Source of the DNA: Branchiostoma belcheri
Taxonomy: Eukaryota; Chordata; Leptocardii; Amphioxiformes; Branchiostomatidae
Length of the DNA: 64,000 bases
Direction: 5' to 3'
Assembly: GCF_001625305.1 (NCBI RefSeq)
Contig: NW_017802603.1
Location: forward strand, 534,776-598,775
The notes under the pieces were generated by a model. The model searched no databases. It worked only from the letters and a program-made list of their open reading frames with translations, and was not told the origin of the DNA. This document shows, piece after piece, positions 51,429-62,400 of the stretch (positions are counted from its first letter, which is position 1; each line of letters begins with the position of its first letter). Position numbers and translations under genes: made by a program.

Positions 51429-52996
51429 CTGAAATCAACAATAACTCAGTTACTATACATGATCAGATGTCCACTGAGAGTCATATGACAACAGATAAGA
51501 CAGCAGATACATGCTCGTATGTATGGTAAAAGAAATCTCATTTGGACAGTTACAAATAGAAGTGCCCGTACCTTCTTCAGCGGCTGCCTGGCCCTCCTGG
51601 CGAGCGATGGCCCAGTAGATTTCGTGACCCTTGCAGAAGTCGAGCATCTTCTCACTCAGGATAGTCTTGTCGACCTTCCCACGGCTCTCATCCAAGGTGA
51701 TGTTGATTTGTCCGCCGCTCTCAGCCTCCTCCACTTCGCCCTGTAGAACAGACAAAACTTCTGTTTTGACTGAGGTTCTGCGGTTGTTTTAGTAACGACC
51801 TGAAACTACTTTTTACAAAAAAAGGAAGCCAAAAAGCCAAAAGAAGATTGGTTCTCCCTTACCTCGTTATTGTTCTGCACATCATTTGCCATTTGTTCCA
51901 CTTCGTCCTCGTTGTATGTACTGTCCTCCAAGACGAAGCAGATGTGGAGGCCGGTAAACTTGTATGCAGCCAAATCCTACAACCACGGATGGAAATACAT
52001 AATTAACCCATCAAAATGTCAAATTTCGACTCCACATCAAAATGAGTTATCATTACTAAAAACAGAAACATATAACCAGAAAGAGATGGAAACAGACAAC
52101 AACCAGATAAAACCAGATAGCAACCTACATAACAAAAGTAAATCGAAGTTATTGTTGACTAATCCTCACATTTTTGGTGTCATACATGGTGGTGGTTTCC
52201 CCATCTTCACTCTTGGTGTAGAAAGTCTCCGTCTTCAAATTGACATCAACCTCCACCTTCTCATCCAGGACCTTCCCGTCGTACTTCAGCTTACGGTCGG
52301 CCTACAAGGAGAGTGATTACAAAAAGGTATAATGTTTGCCTATGGTTGCTAAGGTTAACCGTCAACCTCACCTGCACTTCTCTATTGTTTTGAAGAGAGC
52401 AAAGGAACTCATTCAAGGTGTGGACACAAGCAACACAACTTATCTGAAGCACAGGGTCGATGAAACAGAACAGTTCTTACCGTGAGGATCCTGTTGGAGT
52501 CCTTGGACAGGTACACACCCAGCAGGGTGGCTCCGGTCACCAGCAGTACCAGGAACACGGCTCCCACGACAAGTCCTTTCTTCAGCTTCTTCTGGTAGTC
52601 AGCAAGATTCTACAGAGGCATACAGGTGAGCAATTATGCTATTATTGTGTTAGTCCATCTGTATCCTATTACATACACAATAATTATAATAATAAGTACG
52701 TCAGTCTACATGGAAGGAATTGCCAAGTGCAGAAACTGGACAAAATGGATGGACGTTTTGCAAAAACACTAGTGTAACAGTTACTATTCAGAAAGAAATA
52801 TCAGCAACACATTATCGAATTGAAAATCATCATTCCACGTGGTATATCGAAAACTTGATTATAAGTTTAAAATTGAAAAGCACAACAACCATAGAAGATA
52901 CGATCTGGAAGATCCATGTACCTTGAAGTCAGCTTCAGGATCTGCTGGCGGCCCCGCATATGGAGGGAGTGGCTTTTTGTCCTCGGTGTAGCTCAT
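51298..52996 (-). CDS. BRICHOS-domain proprotein with a furin-released, Cys/Tyr/Arg-rich C-terminal peptide (six coding exons)
   Basis: Predicted type II membrane precursor of a secreted peptide. Exons are 52922-52996, 52481-52609, 52170-52301, 51863-51976, 51572-51740 and 51298-51428; all use GT-AG sites and the frame runs unbroken to 249 residues. Order: Pro-rich cytosolic tail (1-25), Lys-rich flank, one membrane segment (about 37-59), linker, BRICHOS domain (about 75-197) with its hallmark Asp109, Cys125 and Cys186, an N-glycosylation site at Asn163, then furin site RQKR (212-215). The remaining peptide (216-249) has Cys218, 223, 239 and 246, five Arg, thirteen Tyr, and ends W-G-K, a classic amidation signal. 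Known BRICHOS proteins use the domain as a chaperone for a beta-prone C-terminal client; in polychaete arenicin-type precursors the client is a beta-hairpin antimicrobial peptide. Antimicrobial function here is inference; an adhesive, cuticle or signalling role is possible. The ATG is the first in the spliced leader if the 54.9 kb exon is right. Confidence 0.85.
51572..51740 (-). CDS. BRICHOS proprotein, coding exon 5
   Basis: Encodes residues 151-206 and the first base of codon 207, with the second conserved BRICHOS cysteine in MLDFCKGHEIYWA (Cys186). Donor GTACGG, phase 1. Confidence 0.85.
51863..51976 (-). CDS. BRICHOS proprotein, coding exon 4
   Basis: Encodes residues 113-150 with the first conserved BRICHOS cysteine in GLHICFVL (Cys125). 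Donor GTAAGG. Confidence 0.85.
52170..52301 (-). CDS. BRICHOS proprotein, coding exon 3
   Basis: Encodes residues 69-112, the linker and start of the BRICHOS fold, ending in MYDTKN, which carries the conserved BRICHOS aspartate (109). Donor GTGAGG. Confidence 0.82.
52481..52609 (-). CDS. BRICHOS proprotein, coding exon 2 (membrane anchor)
   Basis: Encodes residues 26-68: basic KKLKK followed by about 23 hydrophobic residues. Positive charges on the N-terminal side predict a type II, N-inside topology. Donor GTAAGA. Confidence 0.85.
52922..52996 (-). CDS. BRICHOS proprotein, coding exon 1
   Basis: Encodes the 25-residue N-terminal tail (MSYTEDKKPLPPYAGPP and on). A splice acceptor AG lies 13 bases before the ATG (exon would start at 53008), so a non-coding exon should precede it. 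Donor GTACAT. Confidence 0.78.
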
Positions 52997-53377
52997 TCTT
53001 CTGTCGTCCTAAAACAAAAATTCAAAGCAAAGCAAAAATATACTTATAGTCTTGTATTTTTTTTGTAGTTATAATTTTGTTTACAGCTTAGAATGAATGG
53101 AAATAAGACGCATACTAGTGGCGATATTGATAACGTACTACATTTTGTACTATAAGTATAGGCAGATGACAAACAGTAGAATTGATGTCATGTCGCTTCT
53201 AGTTCTTTAGACTGACACGAGTAAGCATTTAATTATAGGTCAGGTGTATCAACTTAGGAAGGCAAAACCAAGCTAAGGGCACGTCAAGCTGTCCCACTCA
53301 GATCTGCCCGGAGGGCCTCGTGAGCTGCATACCGTGACGCGCATGACAAGCTGCAAGGCAAGTGGTCTCTGGTAGGC

Positions 53378-53575
53378 GTGGCCAAAATTACGGACCAATC
53401 ATGGGGCAAGAAAAATTACATTCTATACTTCCTCCACGCCCATCACAAGACTGTGCAGGCAGTATTTTGGGCTCAGAACAGACCAATCATGACACAACAA
53501 AATACAAAATTTACCCATTTCCTCCACGCCTCCCGTCATGGTCTCATGACAAGCACGCATTGTTTACTACATTTA
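53378..53575 (+). repeat. Tandem repeat unit (about 88 bp x 2), also inverted at 56.9 kb
   Basis: GACCAATCATG recurs at 53393 and 53481 with related following text (TTCCTCCACGCC twice). The second unit is also found on the - strand at about 56918-57030. Confidence 0.6.
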
Positions 53576-54201
53576 CTAACAGAACACATGTAAACCTGAC
53601 TTGTGTCCTTCACAAAAGTACATGGATATCGAAAAGTACGTTTCTGTAATTCAAATATCTCGTCGGACAACATTTGCTTCACGCATCAAAGTGAAAAGAA
53701 ATGAAGTCACAAATATAGAAATGCACGTCTGCGACTTAATTGTGCCAAACGATCCAGCAAATGCCACGCAGCAAGGAAGTTTAACGACTACTAGTATGCA
53801 AAATTCATCGTCGACCATGACCCCAAACCAGTTGTATTAAGTTTTCGTTGAGGCTCAGTCCATTATTGCCTGACCAACCAAAACGAAACGCTTCTTCTCG
53901 CCATCGCCCTTTTGTACTTCTGTCCGACCCGGTTTTTATCCATGTTAAAGCGACAGCACTGCCTTTACAGATGAGGAGGACAATTGGAAAAGTTGAAGGG
54001 TTTGGAGCGTTTTCAAAATGTAGACTAGTAGTAAGTAGTTTAATCATTATTTTGGAACATTTCCAGGGCATCAGTACAACTTTAGGCAGGCCACTCCGTA
54101 GATGCGTACAACTTCAAAACCAGCTTGAATTTAATTGAACGCTCCAGTAAGGTGACCTTCGCTGCACATGGTGTACCATATTTGATATCCAATCGTTAGT
54201 A

Positions 54202-54387
54202 TTTATTTTTTTTTTATTCACATTTATTTTTCGAGGATTGGGCAAAAAGTTATAAAACTTATCTCGGCCCTCTATCTCCTCACACATAAAAGGAAACAAT
54301 AAAACAAAGTAATAATGATAAGAAGAAGAAATGACAAAGGTACATAATGGGATGGTGTACAAATCAAAATCAATCAACTAAATCAGA
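54202..54387 (-). mobile_element. Short retroposed element with A-rich tail and 12-bp target duplication
   Basis: The 12 bases CAATCGTTAGTA occur exactly at 54190-54201 and 54388-54399. Between them lies 186 bp that on the - strand ends in an AATAAA-rich, A-rich tail, as expected of a SINE or a 5'-truncated LINE. The family was not recognised. Confidence 0.65.
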
Positions 54388-54844
54388 CAATCGTTAGTAC
54401 GGTAACTACAAAGCTTTGAAAGGAGTAAAAATCTCTGTTTGGTAATTGTCATGTTTGGTAATAGGTTCGATAGCAAATGAGTGTTAAAAACTGTAGATCT
54501 AAAACTCTATACGGGAGGTCCAAGGGGGAAACGCGCTACTTGAGAGACTCCCGAAATGAGCAAAACGACATAACAAATCAGTCATGCATCTGCCTAGCCT
54601 ACATGTAGCTTGGCCTGGAGATTATATATTGTCAAAGATAGTACACTGTATCAGCAAAACTTTAGTTCCGCACACACATTTCACACATCAGGTCCGCCTG
54701 GCTATGCACAATGTTTACCCCATGCAGTATTCGATGATCAAGACTGTACAACAAAATCACTCTCGTCTAAGTAGCACCAAAAAAGCTGAACAGTGAAATA
54801 AAATGATAACCTGTTTATATGCCGATCAAGACACAGTAGCGTAC

Positions 54845-54964
54845 CGCTGACTGAGACTGGCGCTTGCGAGGGTGGATCGCTGAGATGAGCACGGCGCTAG
54901 CTTGGATGGCTCGTAGGTCGGTCGGTGCTGAGCTCCTCTGTTAGTCGTCCTCCGTCAGGATCTG
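54845..54964 (-). other. Probable non-coding first exon of the BRICHOS gene
   Basis: On the - strand this 120-base stretch has no ATG and ends in AGCG followed by donor GTACGC at 54839-54844. It starts 30 bases after a TATA-like box at an Inr-like TCAGATC. Splicing to the acceptor at 53009-53010 would place the ATG at 52996 as the first start codon. Inferred from signals alone. Confidence 0.4.
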
Positions 54965-54987
54965 ACTGTATCAGCGGCACGGCTGCG

Positions 54988-54994
54988 TATTTAT
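54988..54994 (-). promoter_or_regulatory. TATA-like box of the BRICHOS gene
   Basis: ATAAATA on the - strand, 30 bases before an initiator-like TCAGATC (54960-54966), the canonical TATA-to-start spacing. Confidence 0.4.
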
Positions 54995-55873
54995 TGGCAT
55001 TCAAAACAATAGACCAGTGTCTGACAAGGAAACGATATTTTGGAAAAATAGAACAATTATATATTCAAATGAGGGTGTTTTCTGCCAACGCTGCAGAACG
55101 TGACCCGTTTCCTTGCCAAAAACCCCGAGGGGAAACGGGTAGAATCTTCTAGAAGGGTGACAAGTTGTAAATCTGCACCGCGCATTAATTTCATGTTCAT
55201 GTCAAAAATGTTCCTTAACAAGTCTGCGTGAACGGTAGAAACTTTGTCATTCAATAGACTGTGTGGGTTTTCGTCATTTCAAAGTTAACTAAAAGTGAAA
55301 TGTTGTTTGTGTTTTCTCCCTCGATGATATCGATTAAGATCAGAAGGGTCAGAGTTAACAGAGTGGACTGGCCGTTTGTTATGTAGCATGAATGATCAGG
55401 CACCCCGAGGTTCTTCCATGCCTTTGTCTTTGCAGGTGTGGGGATTTCTTTGTGTGCACATTACAGAGAATTTATATACTAGTAGTATTCATATGAAGTG
55501 TTTCGCCAACGTTGCAAAACGTTCACCCAGCTGCTGCTGCCAAAGTTGTAAATCATCACTTCACTGTCATTCCATCCCGCACCAAGGTGAGTGAACGGTA
55601 GAAACAAACTAGGCATGCGCCGGACTTAACAACCTGGGTAACAACGAAGAAAAACTGGTACACGGGCACGGCTGATATCTGAAATGTCAATGGCCTCACA
55701 CTTCCCCCACACCTGTGATCTGACACTTCTGGATGTGACATGCTAGCCCATATATATGGGAACGCTCACACAGCGAAAAGAGAGAATATTTAAGTTGGCG
55801 ACATAGACGATTAATCTAAGATATAACAGAATTCCCCACGTTTGCCATCCCTGTGTGTATGCGTATACACATG

Positions 55874-55960
55874 GTCGTGTGTGTGTGTGTGTGTGTGTGT
55901 GTATGCGTATGTGTGCGTATGATTGTGTGTGCGTGAGTGCGCACGGGCGCGCGCGCGTAT
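55874..55960 (+). repeat. (GT)n microsatellite with purine/pyrimidine-alternating tail
   Basis: GT repeat followed by GTATGCGTATGTGTGC and GCGCGCGCGC segments. Alternating purine-pyrimidine, hence Z-DNA prone. Confidence 0.9.
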
Positions 55961-56917
55961 GCGTGAATTTGTACGTGCATATACGTGTTTGTCTATAAAT
56001 GTACTTTGTCATTCAATTGTGGGTTGTCGACATCCCAACGTTCTAACATTTGTATTTATTTTCTTAGTTCCCTCTTCATATCGACAAAATAAAGTTGAGA
56101 ACGTCAAGAGCACAGAAGTTCAGAGTAGAATGGCCGATTGTTTACGAGTGATCAGGTACCCTGAGGCTCATCCACACTGTTTTTTCTACTGTTGTGGGGA
56201 TTTCTGTGTGCTCACATTACCAAGAAGAGGAAACAAACTTTTTAAAAATAGATCAATTAAAGGTGATTGAACCTTATTAGACTTAGCGCCTGCGCAGTGA
56301 GAAGACTTTGCCAACACCTTGTCCAAGGTTACTCAAGTACCATCAGGGTAAGTTCCAAGCAGATATTGAAAGGCAAATCGTGCAGTTTACCTTGCTGACG
56401 GTTTCTGTTACAAACTGCCGCCTACCAACTGATTAGAGGTTTACTCAGTGGATATTTTTTCAAAGTAGTACACAGCACATTACGCAGTAGTTTTCATGCA
56501 TATGTAGACATTGCACAAACTATCACAACAAATCCTTCCACAAAAGCGGTAACGCTAAATCTCCATATAAAATGAAGCACAATTTCAATCAGTGTACCAA
56601 GACCAAGGTTGTTACTAGTATCCCTCATGACCATGTGGAGTCTCCAACACGGTGTTTCGCGGGAGCTGTTGAAAGTCATGTAGAGGTGTGAGGTATACGT
56701 TTGAAAAGAACAGATGATTTGACTTTGGTTATTTTCATTCTGTCCTCTCTCTCTCTCTGGTTCGGCATCGTTTACATACGCACGTTTCCCGAGTAGAAAC
56801 TGAGCCAAGCGACAGCTGTATTTGGAGATGATGTAAAATATATTTTAGACAAACTAATTAAGGAACAGAAACATACAATATCATGATGGAAACGCCGTGC
56901 CAGGGGTACTGGCTGTC

Positions 56918-57030
56918 AGTAAACAGTACGTGCTTGTCATGAGATTATAAGGGTCGGGTGGAGGAAATGAGGATGTATTTTGTTGTGTCATGATTGATCT
57001 GCTCTCAGCCCAAAACACCACAGTGTTATG
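56918..57030 (-). repeat. Inverted copy of the 53.4-kb repeat
   Basis: Read on the - strand it repeats TTTTGGGCT, then CAATCATGACACAACAAAAT, CATTTCCTCCA and TCTCATGACAAGCACG from 53464-53560, in the same order, with substitutions. Confidence 0.6.
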
Positions 57031-58426
57031 GTGGTAATGGAGGATATGTAGCCAAGAATTCGTCAAATATTTTCACCATCATCTCACATTTCTGTAATGC
57101 ACGTCAGTCTTCCTCTCGAGTCACCGCCTCGTGCATATGCACATGTAATAATCATCACTCTTCATTCAGTAAAAGTGATGACTAGTAAGTAATTCATTAA
57201 GTGATTTTGCAGCATTCTGATTCTATTTCTTGTACAAATGCATCGTTTACTCATGTTTGTCTCTTTTGAAATGCCTTCACAGAAATAGATCCTGCTAAAA
57301 CGTTGAGTATACATGTACAGGTTGATAATACACAGGAAACTACAGGTGCACTCTACAAACAAGTACAAGTATTGTGTTGACTGAGCATTCAGTCAGCACC
57401 CGGCCCCGAGGCTCATCACGAGGCTCATCAATTATCGTCTTCTTGGATACTTTCCAATTTGTGTCCCAAAATTGATTTCTTTTGAACCGCCAGGGACTCC
57501 CTGTCCCTCGCTGACAGTCAAAAACTTGTGTTGGACAAATGAATTTTTTGCTTCACACCAAATTTTCTTTTCTTACCTTGAGTTTTCCCATATTAGTAAG
57601 TTTGAAAACATGTGACTAGCATTGAATGTCACTGACCATATAATTGGGTCAATGTTTCAAGGCTGATAGCAACTCGGCACCCTGAGGTTCATCCCTGTCC
57701 TTGTGGTGGCTGGTAGGGGATTTCTGTGTGCTCACATTACCAAGAAGAGGAAACAGACATCTTCAAAAACACATCAATTACAGGTCATGAATGGGTGCAG
57801 GTGCACAGAGCAGACTGAGCTGCCCTTGGTTTATGCTGACTCAGGGTCATATGGGGGGCAACACCAACAATATGCAAGCTTTAAAGTAATGATAATCACA
57901 AGACCAAATCATCACAAGACCAGGTCAAAACTCATATTTTTTCCAGTTTCACATAAAATTATGAACATTAGAGTTTCTGTGCTCCTGAATTGTCTACTGT
58001 CTATTTTCATTTTTATCTTCATACTTCCTTCTTCCTCTGAATGTTTGTTTTTATTCCACATTTTCTCCACATCAGAAATGTCAGTTGTTATGAAGTCAAT
58101 GAATTAGAGTGTGACTAACATGTATGATGCACACTCACTCTCTCCCACATGTCAATTCTAGTGTGCAAATGTCAGGTCAGAAACTTGATGTTATCATTAT
58201 TATGGAAACAGATGCTGGATTATCTATCCCTAAACCTCATGTAACAAACTAAGAAACATGAAAGCTCATTAATGAAAACTGTCAAACCTGTGGCAAAATT
58301 GGGAGCAATAATGTAGTATGCCTTTTTACAACCTGGTAGCACATACAAAATGTATATTTGGCCACAGAATATGACTATAGATCTGTTTAATTAGTGATTC
58401 AATATTTTCAGCATGGATTTCACTTA

Positions 58427-58830
58427 AGGCCACACCGACTAAATTTTATGAATGACATCCTCTGAAGGCCCCCAACTAGTGCGCACAGGGGAATGAAAAA
58501 AAATTCCGGCCAAAAATAAAAATGCTACTAAACCACAGGAATGCAAAGCTCAGGTATTGTGAATTTGTGGCAGTACATAGCGCAAATATACAACGAGCCA
58601 GCACATGCTTGCTTTTTGAGGAATTTGAGTTCTTGCTGCCGTGGAGCTTCTGCAGCCTGGGTGCCATCCTCCAGAGTTACCACCAGCTCTGTATTGTCAC
58701 TAACTACCATGGACTACCCAGGCCTAGAGCCAGGCCAGAACCTTGGAGGACTTGTTGAAAATCACAGCGCTCACAGGTGAAAATCAAAGCGCTTGTGGAT
58801 GTCATCCATATAATTAAGTCGGTGTGGCCT
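58427..58830. mobile_element. ~400-bp non-autonomous DNA transposon (MITE-like)
   Basis: The left end 58427-58460 (AGGCCACACCGAC...) and the right end 58797-58830 are inverted copies with a few mismatches over about 33 bp. The interior includes two near-repeats of a GAAAATCA(C/A)AGCGCT unit near 58758-58795. No coding capacity for a transposase and no clear target duplication were seen. Confidence 0.65.
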
Positions 58831-59405
58831 ATATACAAATGTACTGGTTAACTTGTCAGATGATCTGTTTTATACCTTTATACAGCACCTTTGGGTCAGC
58901 ATATTACACTACTACTCGGTATTAGGGGACAGTATTTTTAAGCAGGTTGGATTTTTTTAATAACAATGTTAGATGTCCTACATTTAAAACAAGCGCATTT
59001 GGGCTTGATGATGAGGGTACAATTTGTTTTAAAGTACACTGGACAGGAAATGCTGAGATCACAGGTGGGTAGAGCTGAGTATCTGTATGCCATGCCCACA
59101 CACAGCAATGTACAGTTGTCCACATCTGGGGAGAAAGGAAGAGGCATATAAATATGTCAGACTCTTTGGAAAGTTTAACAAATAACAGATATTGTCCAAG
59201 ATAGGTAAGAATTTCACTATAGTAACACTTTATGGTCTCACCATTAAACATTTGCGAGTGATGTTAAAACAATATCTAAGAATCAGCTTGGATGGTACAG
59301 CTTTTTTGTCATTCTCATTTTTTAGTTGTTTGCTTTGACATCCACATTGAGGGTATCAAAAGGACAGATTTGCTCTTAACAATGCATAGTAGATGAACAT
59401 AAGTG

Positions 59406-59498
59406 TTATTTATTTTTTACATACTCATCATTCCAACACTCCAGTCCAGCAATGTCAGCAATGTGGCAAAACTTCCCATGTAGGAAAGATAGGTGACA
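59406..59498 (-). CDS. WDR6: WDR6 last coding exon
   Basis: Encodes the C-terminal 30 residues (HIADIAGLECWNDE region) and stop TAA at 59406-59408. An AATAAA (59409-59414) overlaps the end of the frame. Confidence 0.82.
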   Translation of the reverse strand, partial: CHLSFLHGKFCHIADIAGLECWNDEYVKNK

Positions 59499-62400
59499 CT
59501 GGAGAAAATACAAGTATCAGCAATTTCTAACACAACCATCTTAAAACAGTAGTACGTACTTAGAATAACAGCATAAATGTGAACAAAAATCAAAATGAAA
59601 GAACAAAATTATACATGTAGTTACCTGTGTTGTGGGTTTTAAAATCAATTGGCACTTCCACATATTCATCCTTTGGTCCACAGAGGTTGTTAAGATGGTG
59701 CAGTTATCTACAATGTGCACACCTGGAGAGACACAAATGTCAATATTGTTATCAACAAGACTTAGTGCTATACATTTTATTACCAACTGCATGGTCAATG
59801 CTCTCCCGACTGACCATTCATACATGATGTACATGAATGGGTGACGGAAAATGTGGGGGGAAAAGTTTAAGCAAATTTAGATTCAATTTGATGAGTTATA
59901 AGAACATCCAATTTGCTTAGACAAGGAAGCAGCCAATGAAAATTGACCACCACATATGTGTGCTTTTTCCCTTATGATTCTTCTTGGTCTGTTGCTAATT
60001 GTTTGAACATGTCAATACTGTAAAATAATGCAGAAACTTTTGTGGTAGTGTGATTTTTTTTGTCACACAGCCAAATCAAAACAATGCTATCATCTGTTTT
60101 TTGTAAGTCTACTGTACCACAGAACTGTTTCAACAACAAACTTTAACATCACAAAAGCCTCATTTTCTCTAGCCTGCTCCAAAATTCAGATGGTACCCAG
60201 GCTACATTTTCCCTCCAGCCTACTGCAAAATACATGCAAATGTTTCTGCATTTACAGTTACTGTACCACTTTACAAGCACACACCTGTTATTGTGGCAGC
60301 ATGAGCAGATAGGACAGAGCTGGTTGCCATAGTAACAATGACAGGCTCATTAGGAGTGTCTTCTTGCACAGCCAGGACTGTAACCTGCAGACTGTTGTCA
60401 TCTCCTCCACTGGCTAGCAGGTAATGGTCACCTGTACACAAGGTCATGTAAGTTAAGCCACCTTCATGTCATGTTGACAAGATTGCACTGAAACTTTAGG
60501 CACTCAGTCTTACAATATATACTATTGGGTGTTCTGTGGATTGTTTTTTTACTAAAAGCTTTGACACTTATTTCTCCAGTGTAAACAACTTGCTGGCAGA
60601 AAAAGATTATGTACATCCACTTTCCACTAGAGGCTGCCACCACTGAGGGACTGACCAGGGAAAAACATTTTGCTCAATAAATTTCAAAGCTCTTGTGTGT
60701 TTTGTGCCTTGAATCAAACTTGCGCATCATTGGAATTTCCAATTAAAATTTTTTTAACTGTTTAAATTTTTTAACTTTTTAACAATCTGGTGGAAAGGGG
60801 GCGTGAGTGACTAGTAAAGGGTCCATGATGCCAGAGTGTGGAATTTGAAGGAAGGGTTGTACTCACTGTCTACCCTCCGTATGCTGACAGCATTCACTCC
60901 TGACTGATGATTCTTCAGTAACACATCGGGAGAGTCCATCTTCAGTTTGGAAGTCTTTCCAGGGAAACCTGAATTTAACTTCATCTTAAGAACAGGTGAG
61001 TCTATTGTTGAAGCGTTTGTGCCATCTTGTGATTCTGTAGTTCCCGTTGACAGAATCTGTGGTACTTTAGCACTCGCCTCTACCATCTCTGGGACCCTGA
61101 TGTCGTGGTGGGTAGGATGATACACAGAAGACAGAAAAGGTGTTACATTCCACACAGCAGTCTGTCCATCTGATGGAAGATATAACAAAAAAGAACATGC
61201 AACTTGGTAAATGTTGCTTAATTTATGTCAAATTTTATAATTAAAATATACACATAGATGTGCTAACAACATCTGGGTAAAATTGTGAATCCTACACATG
61301 CATTTGTACAATGTAGAAAACAATGCCCCTAACCGGTGGCCCCTGATATGACATAGGTGTGCATGGTTCCGTCTGGTGTTGTAGTGAAGAAGTGATCCAC
61401 AGAGAGGACACAGTGGTGGTGGAAGTCACTCACACAGAAGAGCCGCATCCTTCTATCTCTGTCATCATACACAAATAATCTGGAAGGAAAGAAGTGTTAA
61501 GTTTCACTTGTAGTTCTACAGTGTAAGGAAAATCATAATGTTGCATTGGGATATCTTTCATCAACATATGAACATTAGCCTGGTTACCAAACCTATTATA
61601 GCTCCCGAGTCCTACATCCTCTCCACAAATAATAGGTTTGGTAACCAGGCTATATGAACATGTTGTCTTGTCCAATTGTTCAGTATCATGAGTATAGTCT
61701 TCCATAAATACATGTAAGTCCTTTTACTTGTCATGAGCATAGCAGAGAGAGAATACACTGAGGAAATGAACTGTTGATATCTCGTGAGACCACATAGACA
61801 CTCCATCACAGCCAGTAACTGTCTAAACAAACATGACAAACATGCAGCTGCACAGTGAGATTGTGTTCTCTTACCTAAGGAAGCCATCTGAGCAAGCAGC
61901 TGCCACGAAGTACAGGTGAGCAGCATGTGTCTCCCCCTGTCTCCCCTGCCATGCCGTCAGTGCCATGTATCTCATCTCCACTTCTTCTTCTTCCTCAAGC
62001 TGAGCTGCTCCAGACTTCTTCTTCCTCTTTCTCCTCTCTACAAGGTTGTGGGATGTGAGGTACTCAATGTGGCATTCTACATCTGAGGTGGTCGGTTCAG
62101 TATCAGTGGTATCACAATGGTCATCAGTGCTTTCCTCCTGTACTCTCCTGTTGTTTCCTGGATCAGATTTACTAGCTGATGTGTCTGATAGTCTGTCCAC
62201 ACTCGTACAACCTTGTGTCTCTTTGACAGGAACATCTACTTTGGGTAGGTGTCTAATCTGTTGTGTGTTGGTCTCCATGTTTTGAGCTGTGCATGTATCT
62301 TTCTTAGAGCGTTGTTTTCTGTTGCGTCCACCACCCGAGCCACAACGGCTGGACACAGACACCCTGTAACACTTGAGCTGTGCCCTGCCCCCGCCGCTGA

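Larger units (their letters stand above)
55060..57790. repeat. Cluster of diverged local repeats
   Basis: Segments recur: CACCCTGAGG...GGGGATTTCTGTGTGCTCACATTACCAAG at 56155-56235 and 57676-57755, with a looser copy at 55395-55470; GCCAACG(C/T)TGCA(G/A)AACG at 55085 and 55503; GAACGGTAGAAAC at 55230 and 55592. Reading frames differ by indels between copies, so coding is unlikely. Confidence 0.6.

Noticed and set aside
55923-56270. 115-codon + strand open frame
   Set aside because: Starts in a GT/GC repeat and runs through a diverged local repeat whose other copies are frame-shifted.
58476-58780. Several overlapping frames on both strands
   Set aside because: They lie inside the inverted-ended element and show no transposase features.
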